Source: Conus ventricosus
Taxonomy: Eukaryota > Mollusca > Gastropoda > Neogastropoda > Conidae
DNA length: 64,000 nt
Reading direction: 5' to 3'
Assembly (NCBI GenBank): GCA_018398815.1
Contig: CM031601.1
Location: forward strand, 34,142,475 to 34,206,474
Shown: piece after piece, positions 1 through 10,100 of the stretch
How the letters are laid out: every line of letters starts with the position of its first letter
Numbering within the stretch: position 1 is the first letter of the stretch
The notes under the pieces: generated by a model
Seen by the model: only the letters and a program-made list of their open reading frames with translations
Database searches by the model: none
Told to the model about the DNA's origin: nothing
Made by a program: the position numbers and the translations under genes

Positions 1-880
1 CTCCACTATTTCCATGTCTCTCTTTGCTCTACCGTTTGCCTTTGACCACCACACATTTCTGTTGACTACAGGCCTTCTCTGCTGATCTGTGTGACCAGTT
101 GTTTTTCTGATCTGGAGGTGTTCCATTGCCACACCCACTGCCTCCCAGAGTGTCCATGTCCTTCCACTCCATAGCTTGGGCTGGATCTATCTCACAGCCT
201 TGTCTGTAGACTGGTCAAGCATTGTCAGTAACCTTGCTGAACCACTCTGTCCTCCTCCAGGATGGATTTTAGAGGAAGTCTCAGCTTTGGCAGCAGCAGA
301 GCACAACATCAGTGAGACCAGATGGGACACCAAGCGGTTTCCTTGTGTATTTGTTGATTTTGGCCTCCACTGATTCCACTGTGCTAGTACTGATATTGTA
401 CATCAGCAGTGGCCACAAAGCCTTTGAGATTTGCGCGAGAAGCGGAAACCAGGCCTTGTGTTAGCCAGGGAGTCTGCACTGGTCTATTATCTGCAGGCTT
501 TCAGCCCTCTTGGTTTCCTTTCCCATCTTTTGTGTCTTTCAAAAGTTATCATACCACCTGCCAAGGCTCTCAGAAGGTACTTCTGTAACTGTTTAGAAAT
601 GGCTTGGTTGACTATTGTGAATATGACCAATTTTAGCCATCTTCTTTTTTGCAGGGAGATGATTCATTATTATTTTCTTTGGTTTAATATTCATCCTAAA
701 TGAAGAACCAACTCGTCAAACTGCTTCAGTATTTTGTTTGTTCATCTCCCATTGTGTCATCCACGAAGGCTTGTACAGGGGGCATTTGGTATCCATACCT
801 GAGGGTTGCTAAACCTGTACAGCCCATGGCAGCTTTCAAGACGATCTTCTTTGATAACGCAGTGTTGGAGAAACTGCACT
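1..880 (-). pseudogene. LINE reverse transcriptase relic, C-terminal part
   Basis: Reading the minus strand from about 770 down to 1 gives a broken non-LTR reverse transcriptase. The catalytic FVDD block lies at about 741-770, followed by GRWYDNF (about 540-575), RLPG-stop-HKAWF (about 440-470), ALWPLLMYNISTSTVESVE (about 362-420) and a long basic C-terminal region. Stops and frame changes are frequent, so it is dead. It is the downstream half of the relic at 1976-2340; a minisatellite separates the two. The left end is cut by the window edge. Family recognition rests on the order of motifs, not on a search. Confidence 0.6.
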
Positions 881-1975
881 GGCCACCGCTCTACCAGCCT
901 CCAGATCAATGCCACTGCTCTGCCAGCCTCCAGATCAATGCCACTGCTCTGCCAGCCTCCAGATCAATGCCACTGCTCTGCCAGCCTCCAGATCAATCCC
1001 ACCGCTCTACCAGCCTCCAGATCAATGCCACTGCTCTGCCAGCCTCCAGATCAATCCCACTCCAGATCAATGCCACTGCTCTGTCAGCCTCCAGATCAAT
1101 GTCACTGCTCTGCCAGCCTCCAGATCAATCCCACCGCTCTGCCAGCCTCCAGATCAATCCCACTGCTCTGCCAGCCTCCAGATCAATCCCACTCCAGATC
1201 AATCCCATTGCTCTGTCAGCCTCCAGATCAATCCCACTGCTCTGCCAGCCTCCAGATCAACCCCACTCCAGACCAATCCCACTGCTCTGCCAGCCTCCAG
1301 ATCAATGCCACTCCAGATCAACCCCACTGCTCTGCCAGCCTCCAGATCAATCCCACTCCAGATCAATCCCACTGCTCTGCCTGTCTCCAAATCAATGCCA
1401 CTGCTCTGCCAGCCTCCAGATCAATGCCACTGCTCTGCCAGCCTCCAGATCAATGCCACTGCTCTGTCAGCCTCCAGATCAATCCCACTCCAGATCAATC
1501 CCACTGCTCTGCCTGCCTCCAGATCAACCCCACTGCTCTGCCAGTCTCCAGATCAACCCCACTGCTCTGCCAGTCTCCAGATCAATGCCACTGCTCTGTC
1601 AGCCTCCAGATCAATCCCACTCCAGATCAATCCCACTGCTCTGCCTGCCTCCAGATCAATGCCACTGCTCTGCCACCCTGCAGATCAATCACACTGCTCT
1701 GCCAGTCTCCAGATCAGCCCCACTCCAGATCAATCCCACTGCTCTGCCAGTCTCCAGATCAACCCCACTGCTCTGCCAGCCTCCAGATCAACCCCACTCC
1801 AGATCAATCCCACTGCTCTGCCTGCCTCCAGATCAATGCCACTGCTCTGCCACCCTGCAGATCAATCCCACTGCTCTGCCAGTCTCCAGATCAACCCCAC
1901 TCCAGATCAATCCCACTGCTCTGCCAGTCTCCAGATCAACCCCACTGCTCTGCCACCCTGCAGATCAATCCAATC
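878..1975. repeat. Minisatellite (29-bp unit with a shorter variant) inside a LINE RT
   Basis: About 40 imperfect copies of a unit of about 29 bp centred on CTGCCAGCCTCCAGATCAAT, mixed with a shortened unit that keeps only CTCCAGATCAATCCCA. The array keeps all three plus-strand frames open, giving apparent 400-residue proteins that are artefacts. On the minus strand the unit reads DLEAGRAVGL-like peptide. It sits where an intact reverse transcriptase of this family would have its W..LE.G block, between the motif A side (1976-2340) and the FVDD motif (741-770). Confidence 0.9.
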
Positions 1976-2340
1976 TGTTGTGTACTCATTTGTGGATAAC
2001 CTCACTGAGAGGCCGAGGAAGTACTTTCTCACCATTTCTCTGATGTTCTTTGGGGCATCATACATCTTGTGTGGACCTGACCCACATGCATTTGCTCGAT
2101 CAGGTCACATCACATCAAGGTCCCGTTTCTTTGCCTTCACTCTTTTAATATTTTCCCAAATCAGCAAGCGGCTTGTTCTGCACAACTAGTCATGCCTGGG
2201 ATGCCTCCTCTCTCGACTGACAAATACAAATGCTTATTTTCTTTTAGGTATTCAGTCAGTCTGGCTGCCATGGCAGTGAAGAAGATTTCCTCCTTGATGT
2301 TCAGAAGCGAAACTGGTCTAAACTGCTCTGTCACTTAACT
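1976..2340 (-). pseudogene. LINE reverse transcriptase relic, N-terminal part
   Basis: Minus-strand reading from about 2335 gives TEQFRPVSLLN, then a segment ending LTEYLKENKHLYLSVE, then after a frame change and a stop the motif A-like RANACGSGPHK, then MYDAPKNIREMVRKYF and NEYTTDW, which stops at the edge of the minisatellite. This order matches the fingers and palm of a non-LTR retrotransposon RT, and continues across the repeat into the FVDD motif at 741-770. It has stops and indels and is not functional. Confidence 0.6.
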
Positions 2341-2349
2341 TTTGTTATT

Positions 2350-2536
2350 TCGGAATGTACATTCCATCAATTAACATCCATAGGTTCCTGACCTTCAAGT
2401 TCCTCCATGCTGATCTTATTTTGTGGAGCCACACACAAGGACACTGCAACATTTATTATACAGAGTATTCTATTAGGTCCAGAATATTTGGCTCTGGCTT
2501 TCTTAATCACATTCTTCATAAGCAGGGTTCTGAAAA
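2350..2536 (-). pseudogene. LINE relic fragment left of the Tc1-like insertion
   Basis: Minus-strand reading next to the transposon gives QNPAYEE, a motif common in the C-terminal region of non-LTR RTs, followed by stops. It appears to continue the relic at 4081-4400 across the Tc1-like element. The match is short, so this is tentative. Confidence 0.35.
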
Positions 2537-4080
2537 TATACTGACTTCCATAAAAAACGCGAAAATTTGAAAGGCTATTTTTCGGGTGAAAAGGGGTGAA
2601 TATACAATATTGAACCATTGTGGCAAGTTGTTTGGGTCCAAGACTCGCGTGCAGTGAAAAAATTGTGTGAGCAACACATCATTCCCGGCATTGGAGGGTC
2701 AACAAAAATGGCAAACTGGTTGCTGCATGTGAGGCACGTGCACACCATGCAGAGCAAAGTTAACCAGCGACAAGTACGCAGGCATGCAGCCTTTATAAAG
2801 CCGCGCTACAAGGTTCAGGTAACGACTTGCCGTCTGAGCGCTACAGAGATGCCAAGACTACGAGCAGAGAAACGCAATCGTGCTCTAGGCCATCTGGAAG
2901 CTGATGTGGATGCCAGGCAGGTCGCCAACATCTTTAACGTCCACATCTCAACCATCTATCGTCTGCACACCGCATGCGAGTCACTGGTACCACTGATGAT
3001 CGTCCCCGGCCAGGCCGTCCTTGGGTCACCACACCAAGAGAGGATCGCCATCTTGTTCGAACCCATCTGCGGGACAGGCGGCAAACAGCCGCTAACACTG
3101 CTCGACAGGTGCCTAGGAATCTCCAGCAACGAATTAGCCTCAACACTATGCGGCGGCATCTTCAGGAGAACGGGCTGGCATGTAGGCGTCCTCACAAAGG
3201 TCCGGTACTGACACCAAGACACCGGCAGGACAGGCTGCAGTGGGCACAAGCCTGAATCAACAGGCGCAGGCAGCAGTGGGGACGCATACTGTTCTCAGAT
3301 GAGAGCCGTTTTTGTATTGACATGGCTGACGGTCGTGTCAGATTATGGCGTCGACCTGGTGAACGCTATGCTGACTCCTGTGTGGTAGAGCGGAACCCCT
3401 GGGGAGGCCCGAACGTTATGATATGGGGTGCAATTGGCATTAACCACGCCATAGGACCAGTCATCTTTCAGAACATTGGTCCTGGTCGCAGACAGGGTGT
3501 CAATGCACAGCACTACATCAACCAGGTGCTCAGACCCCATGTCGATCCTTTTTTTGCGCAACACCCAAACTGGACATTCCAACAGGACAATGCTAGACCA
3601 CACACCGCCAGGGCCACCCAGCAATTTCTTCAGCATAACAACGTCAATGTGCTGCCCTGGCCAGCCCTCAGTCCCGATTTAAACCCAATAGAACATTTTG
3701 GGATGAACTTGGCAGACGGTTGGACCTCCTGCGTCCACGACCAGCAACAGCGGCTCAACTTCACCAGGCCATCATCCATGTGTGGGCTGGTGCGCCAAGG
3801 GGACGCATCAACCACCTGGTCCACTCAATGAGCCGCAGGTGTCAAGCAGTTGTCAACGCAAATGGTGGCCACACACGTATTAGGACTTCAAGCTGGTTTG
3901 TCACGTGACCTTGGATTTTCCACACAAAAGACATATTGCTGATGACATTTTCACACATTACCGGTGTAATGAATCAAATCACGTTGAATTCTCACTTCCA
4001 CTCTGTACAATTGTGACCAATAAAATTCACCCCCAACCTTCAGCTTGTTTTGTTTTCGCGTTTTTTATGAAGTCAGTATA
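2537..4080 (+). mobile_element. Tc1/mariner-like DNA transposon (DD34E), degenerate
   Basis: The two ends are inverted copies: the left reads TACTGACTTCCATAAAAAAC and the right, on the other strand, TACTGACTTCATAAAAAACG. They are flanked by TA, as expected for Tc1/mariner target duplication (2537-2538 and 4079-4080). The interior encodes a Tc1-type transposase pseudogene. Total length, about 1.54 kb, is normal for the superfamily. It sits in a LINE relic, with RT-like peptide on both sides. Confidence 0.85.
2618..3905 (+). pseudogene. Tc1-like transposase pseudogene
   Basis: The product would bind the terminal repeats and move the element by cut and paste. A helix-turn-helix region (DARQVANIFNVHISTIYRL, about 2905-2970) is in one frame. 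The frame then shifts near 2975 to GTTDDRPRPGRP, and this frame carries the catalytic domain: first Asp in FSDESRF (codon 3298), second Asp in QQDNARPHTA (codon 3586), Glu in LNPIEH (codon 3691). The D2-E spacing is 34 residues, the Tc1 signature. A TGA interrupts at 3253, and a lost base just after 3693 moves the C-terminus (SMSRRCQAVVNANGGHT) to the third frame. With two frameshifts and a stop it is inactive. Confidence 0.85.
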
Positions 4081-4400
4081 GATTCAAACAGTAGTTCAAG
4101 GTAAGTTTCAGCCAATTGTTCAAGAGGGATGGTTCACCTGCGTCAGCATACAGGCTATAAACAGGTGGTGTGGAATGCACCCAGACAGAGTTGAAACCCT
4201 AAGTTAATGGTGGATGGGATTTAGAGTTTTCAGGTAGGAAAGTCTGGCACAGCTGTACACTACACACTCATAGTCCAGTTTGGAGCAGATCAGAACCCTG
4301 TAAAGATGGAGAAGAGGTTTTTTCATCAACGCCTCAATCCATGTGTGCCACCAAGTCTCAGAATGTTCAGTGCTTTCTGACATGAAGTTTTCAAGCATTG
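4081..4400 (-). pseudogene. LINE RT C-terminal relic, right side of the Tc1-like insertion
   Basis: Minus-strand reading gives LLHLYRVLICSKLDYECVVY, then SYLKTLNPIHH, then with a frame change LGAFHTT and SLYADAGEPSL, then the Tc1 end at 4080. This is the usual order of the region after the RT palm in jockey/RTE-like elements. Frameshifts show it is old. The next segment of the same relic probably lies at 2350-2536. Confidence 0.65.
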
Positions 4401-4699
4401 AATGTGACTTAATACTATCTAGCTGAGAGCGGCACGGACAGCACGATTCCCTGCTGCTGCACACTCGCGCATAGCGCTCAGTCCCTGCCGACGCGCATAT
4501 TTGGCCACTTGTTTATTTATTTTTACGGTAGCTAGACAACTGAGTGTTGTGTTAGGTGTCATAGGAAAGAACAAACACTCAGCTAATGGAACATAGTAAT
4601 TTTGAACCATTTACTTTCAATGTGTATACACGACTGTGCATTGAAAAACATGTCTGCCAAGTAAAAAAAAATTCTTTGTTTACATTCTATTCCGCTCTT

Positions 4700-5216
4700 T
4701 TACACCACCAAAACAGAAGATGAAGGGATGGCTGCATCTTCAAACAATTCACTTTCCTCTTCTCTTTCATAGTTTTCTATCTCTCTACCACTCCCCTCAT
4801 CACCTGATCCACTTTGCAATATGATTTCAAGCGCTTCACTGAGCGAGAAATTGCAACCGCCCCTTCGCCTGACCGACATTTTTTCTGGCACAGGAAACAC
4901 GTGCTGCGCGCGCTTAGCGGGGAAAGCCCGGTGCCACCAGTCCCTTTGTTTCAAAGCTGCTGGGTCAGCCAAGTTCATAATAGAGCACTGAAAGTAAGGT
5001 CTACAATTTGCTATGACATCCCCAAGACTAGATGCAGAGCTTATTTCCCCTGGATCATTTTATGGAAAGTGTAGGAATTTTTTTATGTTCCCATCAGCCG
5101 ATAGTGGATGACACGGCAGAATGTACTGTCTGTCCGTCACCCAGCCTTGGCTGACACGGCACAAGGGAAAGAAATCCCGTCAGCCACTATTGGCTGACAC
5201 GGCTGGTAAAGGTTAA
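4700..5216 (-). mobile_element. piggyBac-like 5' end with N-terminal transposase fragment
   Basis: On the minus strand TTAA (5216-5213) is followed by CCTTTACCAGCC, resembling a piggyBac terminus. Subterminal copies of a CAGCCNNTNNTGGNTGACACGG-like motif follow to about 5090. An open frame then starts at 4978 and includes FSLSEALEIILQSGSGDEG and a run of acidic residues, as at the N-terminus of piggyBac transposases. The frame stops at 4700 before any catalytic DDD domain, and no matching left end was found. Assignment is by resemblance only. Confidence 0.4.
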
Positions 5217-6470
5217 CCTTTCTATCTATTTTGCATAAATCCCCATCGCCTGCCATTTTTCCTAAAAGCTCTTATTTCATACCAGCATGTATGAAACGCA
5301 GATATCTCTGGAACTAAACAACCAATTCTCATGCTATATTTTTGTGAAATGGAGGAGATACACTGTATTTTTATTATAGTATAACATGTAAGTAATGGTT
5401 AGTCAACAGTTTAAAATTTAGAGTAATTTCAAGTGCAAAAAAAAAAAAAGCAAAATAAAAAAAAATTGATGTAGCCGGGTGCTAAATGTGTTTATCTCTT
5501 GGTCACCCATCGTAGACGAAATATTTTGTTCACGAGTTATCTTCCCCTTACCTCCTTGATCAATTGATCTCATTTTATTGTGTAAATTCTTTAAATCATG
5601 AATACCTCAGAACCTACATAGTTGTGTATACGTTGCTGAAGTCACAAAATGTAATGTATTCCATTCATTACAATCGTGCTGGACTGAGAAGCCCATATTT
5701 TCCCTAAAACTGGTATTTCGACCAAATTAATCTTGGCGCCATTTTGAATTGTACGACGAACAAACCGTGAATAATTCTTGATTTCATAAAAAGTATGAGA
5801 GAATCCAAAGAAACCATGAATGCACATTGAAAGTAAAGTCCATAAGCTTTCATTTCGTATATCGCATGCCTATGATCTTTTCTGTACAAGCTTGCGACTA
5901 TACGAAATGACTGACGACACCGGTCCCTCGAGCGAGTCCCCTTCTTTGTTTACTGTCGGAGTTTTGATCTAAATTCTCGTTTCATGAAATTCGGACTTCC
6001 TAATCGAAATCTTTTTAATAACTCCATTTCTATGATAGAAGCAACTGAAATTATGTAAAAATTATCATCCGATGGACCATTTCAACGGAATAACGTTTTA
6101 TCGAAGATCGTGTTCGAAGCACGTGGCGACGGCCATGTGGTGATAAGGCAAGTTGTGTTTTCTATCAAATTTTAAACGCAAAGTTCTCCGCTTGGACGGC
6201 ATCTTGGATAATGAAATTTATATGTATAGAAAGAGCGAAATTCAAGCTTTTTATTCATTACAAAATTATTTCACGCTGTTTAGTATTCTTCATCGAAATA
6301 AGGCAAAATATGACGTAAGCTCGTTAAAAGTGGGTCCATTCTCGGACTTTAATCGCCAATAGCTTTACACAGCCACAGAATTGTCAAATATGACTTATTG
6401 CGTTTTATTCCTTGGGTTCTGAGGTTTTCATCGATATGAAATATGTTTGGATACCTTGAACGTACGGCGA
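5217..6470. other. A+T-rich unique sequence, no gene recognised
   Basis: There are only short open frames (about 60-70 residues) with no recognisable domain. No simple repeat beyond a short A-rich run near 5440-5465. It could be the non-coding remainder of a transposon. Confidence 0.5.
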
Positions 6471-6474
6471 GCTA

Positions 6475-6860
6475 GACAACGCAGAAGCTGCAACAGATAG
6501 CACAATTTTTGTCATTTGCCGTCTCGCGAGGCACATTTTGCGTGCGGCGCTGCGTTGTCTTGTTTGCGGTCCGGGCAAGCTGTATATATATTTGGGCCGC
6601 GGCGTGAGTGGCGAGCAGTGTACCCCAGAGTGTAGCCGGATCAGTGTTGCCCCGACCAGTGTTGCCCACAGTGTTGCCGAGGAGTGTTGGCTAGAGAGCA
6701 TGCAGAGAGAGTGCTCAGTGCGCCGAGTGCTGAGAGAGAGAGAGAGAGTTCCCAGGCAGTGTTCCTGGTTCGAGCTCCTTGCCATGGGAGAGAAATAAAG
6801 AAGAGAGAAACTCCACTTCGTCCTGTGTGTCTTCTTGACTGGCTGCTGTCCCTTGGTTCC
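6475..6860 (+). mobile_element. Possible solo LTR-like cassette
   Basis: A G+C-rich block contains a TATA-like box (TGTATATATATTTGG, about 6580-6595), a set of imperfect AGTGTTGCC repeats (about 6640-6690), an AG run, and AATAAAG at about 6794, then a TCGTCCTGTGTGTCTTC-type segment resembling the U5 of Gypsy-like LTRs. Promoter and polyadenylation signal about 210 bp apart on one strand is LTR organisation. I could not fix the TG/CA ends or a target duplication, so this stays tentative. Confidence 0.35.
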
Positions 6861-7080
6861 TGCATTTACCACCATCTGCCTGTCTTCACCTGCACACCCC
6901 TTACCCCTCCGCACCATCACATTATTATCTTTCTTCTCAACGTAAGAAAAGAAGAAAGCATGCCAACAAACTCTCAACAAGGGAGGAACAATACTCCACT
7001 CACAAATGAAGACCAGAAAGTATGGTATATCTGACAGAAAAATGGAAGAAACAGCTGTAAATCCAACTACTCCGATAGCA

Positions 7081-7193
7081 GGGAACACACACACACACGC
7101 ACACACACACATTCTTATGCCTAACTGGTACACATGAAAGAAAGAAAAAGGGAACACACACACACACACCACACACACACACACACACACACT

Positions 7194-7239
<46 letters not shown>
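7081..7239. repeat. (CA)n microsatellite, interrupted
   Basis: Three CA tracts with short interruptions. The minus-strand VCVCVC-type open frame here is a repeat artefact. Confidence 0.95.
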
Positions 7240-7240
<1 letters not shown>

Positions 7241-7549
7241 CCCTTTCACTCTCACTGTTGAAAGCATCGTCTTTTTATGAAAACAAAGTCATTAACGTGC
7301 CTGTTGGTCTCTGAACCCTGGGGAGCCATTCAAACTGATCATAAGTCCCACTCAACCACATCTCTGCTGCTCAGCACTGACACGTGTCGGTCAGCCACGC
7401 CCCCTTCAGCCTCGACCTACAAGCCAACTGTGTGTGAAGTTCATTGCCTTTTACAAGTCTTAGCTCGTCCCCTCACATACACTTTCAACAGTCAGTCACT
7501 GCTGGTTGGCTCAACGCCAAAACACTGGGCACATGCGATGAGCCGGCGT

Positions 7550-8028
7550 CTAGTCTCTTGTCTGCTCGTCTCTCCCCACCACTTGGCCATGGTCCAACGC
7601 TTCACTTTGCAGTAATTCGGTCAAGCTCCCGCTATCCCATAATGTTTCCTGGTGACTATCTGGGTCTTCTTCATCTGAATCAGGATCAACTGACCGTCTC
7701 TTCAATATTTCCAGCACCTGATCTGTAGTAAATGTATGGCCAAGTCGAGTTCGTGAAGCGATTGGTTGTGACATCATAGTGAATGGAAAAACACTTGGTA
7801 TAAATCGTTAAAAAAAACACTTAACTGAACAGCCCTCAGACGAAGCAAATGGCTGTGAGCACAGGTCAGGGAATCGACCAACCAGGCTTTTTATTGCTGG
7901 CTTTCTATCTCGACAACTTGCAGAGTGAGAATATTGGGAGTTAGGTAACCCTAGTTGGTCACATTTCGGTGACGTCGGCGGTGAGCCATGTGGTCGCCGA
8001 AATGTGATGTCGGCGGCGTAAGGGTTAA
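7550..8028 (-). mobile_element. Second piggyBac-like 5' end with N-terminal fragment
   Basis: On the minus strand TTAA (8028-8025) is followed by CCCTTACGCCGCCGACATC, a piggyBac-like terminus. A subterminal inverted repeat, CACATTTCGG (7959-7968) against CCGAAATGTG (7997-8006), follows. A 75-residue frame from 7777 to 7550 contains TFTTDQVLEILKRRS then DPDSDEEDPDS, like the acidic piggyBac N-terminus. As with the element at 4700-5216, the catalytic part is missing and both point left. Confidence 0.45.
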
Positions 8029-8055
8029 AGTTCAGTTCCTGATTTAAAAAAAAAA

Positions 8056-8290
8056 AAAAAACAAGTAGAAATATGGCTCCTTTCACAGCTAGAATGATGG
8101 ATTTGTCCAGACCAATTTTAAGATCAGCAAAAAAAAAAAAGACGATAATTGTGAAAGTGGATAGAGTTTTGGTGCTTGAAAAGGTAAACCCGTTTTCCTC
8201 GGCCCACTGTCGGATCTTCTCCACACAAAGTTGGAGTCGATGCTGTGCGCTGGCATAGGAGACTCCAAGTGCACACCACACACTTAAAAT
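8056..8290 (-). pseudogene. LINE RT fragment
   Basis: Minus-strand reading gives RLQLCVEKIRQWAEENGFTF and SSTKT, the conserved segment between the RT palm and the C-terminal domain of many non-LTR elements. It is followed by T/A homopolymers and a weakly similar tail (LKIGLDKSIILAVKGAIFL). It ends close to the piggyBac-like terminus at 8028. Confidence 0.6.
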
Positions 8291-9330
8291 AACAAAACAG
8301 TAATCAAACACAGAAATAAGAGCTGCTTAATAATGGCAATTAAAAGGCGTGCACCATTTCTGTTTCCTTATTTACTTTTTCGTCTAGAACAAATCAAAGA
8401 TTTCTCTCTTGAAAAGAAAATATTTCAGTTACGTTGGTACTTTTCTCTATGAAAAGATGTGAAAGTTGGCAGGTTTGACATGCAGCACTCCCTTTCAGTG
8501 AGGTGCCATGATCACTTTTTGGCAGGTTGTGCTCCATTTTTTACATCAGATGCTCCCACAGTGAAAGTGAGAAAAGGTGAAGGTTGCGTGCAATGCAAAC
8601 CACTGCCTCGTGTGTGGGCAGGTTGTCTTGTTTGTCTTTTTCTTCACAGTTGCAGCCAAATTCAGAAATTCATCCTCACTTTCAGGTCTAGTGTAAGACA
8701 TGAGTCTAGTTCTAATAAAGTGCTCTTCACAGAAATAATTAAGTCAGAACATCTCCACTCTTTTGACTAAGCAATCTGAAATGAACTGAATGATGAACTC
8801 CACACTAAAGAAGTCACATGACCTGTCAATCTGCTTACATCTTTCCTGAAAACTGATACAATTACAAAATGGTGAGGGAAGCACAAGAACCAACTGCTTT
8901 TCTTTCATTTGACTAAAGAGACTCGCCAGGTATGAAAAGGGATTAACATAACACCGCATTCTCATTGACATACACTGAGAGAGGTAGTAATCCAAGTATA
9001 ATGTCAGAAATTAAAACTGCAGAAAGAACTAGGAGCTGCATTTATCCCTTGCACCCCTCTTAAATCCACCCTGGGAACTTTGCGATTGGCAACTTTCAGA
9101 ACATCACAGACAGAGCTGGAAAAAACAACAGCACAACTCCAGAAGTCCCAGTCCCCCTGAAGTGACAAGTGCAGGTCTACACTCATTTTGTTGGCGAACC
9201 TCAAGACCAAGGATCCAATGGCTGTGGATTACCTCCTCTCCCCACCCTCCTCCATTAGCTGCCCAGTGCCCATGATAGAGGAGGTATCTGTTCCCTCTTT
9301 GACCTGGAAACTTGGGGCACCGCAGTGCAT
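8291..9330. other. Unique sequence, nothing recognised
   Basis: Short open frames on both strands, none over about 100 residues and none with a motif I recognise. Confidence 0.5.
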
Positions 9331-9660
9331 CTGGACCAGACGCTGTGGTCCACACTCTTCATGGACCAGACGCTGTAGCCCACACTCTTCATGAACCAGA
9401 TGCTGTGGCCCACACTCTTCATGAACCAGATGCTGTGGCCCACACTCTTCATGAACCAGATGCTGTGGCCCACACTCTTCATGAACCACATGCTGTGGCC
9501 CACACTCTTCATGGATCAGACACTGTGGCCCACACTCTTCATGAACCAGATGCTGTGGCCCACACTCTTCATGAACCAGATGCTGTGGCCCACACTCTTC
9601 ATGAACCACATGCTGTGGCACACACTCTTCATGAACCACATGCTGTGGCCCACACTCTTC
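9331..9660. repeat. 30-bp minisatellite, 11 copies
   Basis: Eleven head-to-tail 30-bp units of the type ATGAACCAGATGCTGTGGCC plus CACACTCTTC, in exact register. Because 30 is a multiple of three, several frames stay open on both strands; these are not genes. Confidence 0.97.
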
Positions 9661-9957
9661 ATGGAATAGAACACACTAGCAGGAACTAGTAGACAGCTGT
9701 CGGTGACCACGTTCTGTTCCAAACTCACTTAAATTGATCAAAGAACTGTTCATTTCGCCAGATGATATTAGTCATTTGATCAAAGAAGTCACTACACAGT
9801 GGCCACTACAGCTGCACTAATTTGCCAAAAACAACAGAGTGAAGATGCTATTCAAGTATCATTTACCAAAGAATCTATTTCCATTTGCTTACTATACTGT
9901 AGATCAAAACTATTTAAACTCATAAACGATACAATTACTAAACTGTTCCCTACATCA

Positions 9958-10100
9958 CTGTCAGGAATTGTGCCCAAGTTCCTGGTGGTTTTGTTAATTT
10001 ATGGGGGGAGTGTGTCCGTGTGCTGGCTATGAGAAAAAAGGACGTGGAAAAATGGATCGTTGTGCAGGCTACGAGAAAAAAGGATAGATGTGGAAATTGG
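9958..10100 (+). mobile_element. Left part of a dispersed element, copy 1
   Basis: The segment beginning TGTCAGGAATTGTGCCCAAG and running to CTGTTCCTGTAAACCATGCAG resembles 29878-30070. Here it runs straight into the 59-bp array; in the second copy the 59-bp motif occurs once. This suggests a dispersed repeat of unknown class. Confidence 0.5.

Noticed and set aside
700..2189. Three overlapping plus-strand frames of about 400-447 codons
   Set aside because: All three frames are open over the same minisatellite, so none is selected coding sequence; RT peptide is on the other strand.
9004..9250. Possible LINE endonuclease fragment
   Set aside because: Short frames suggest it weakly on one strand, but no motif could be confirmed.
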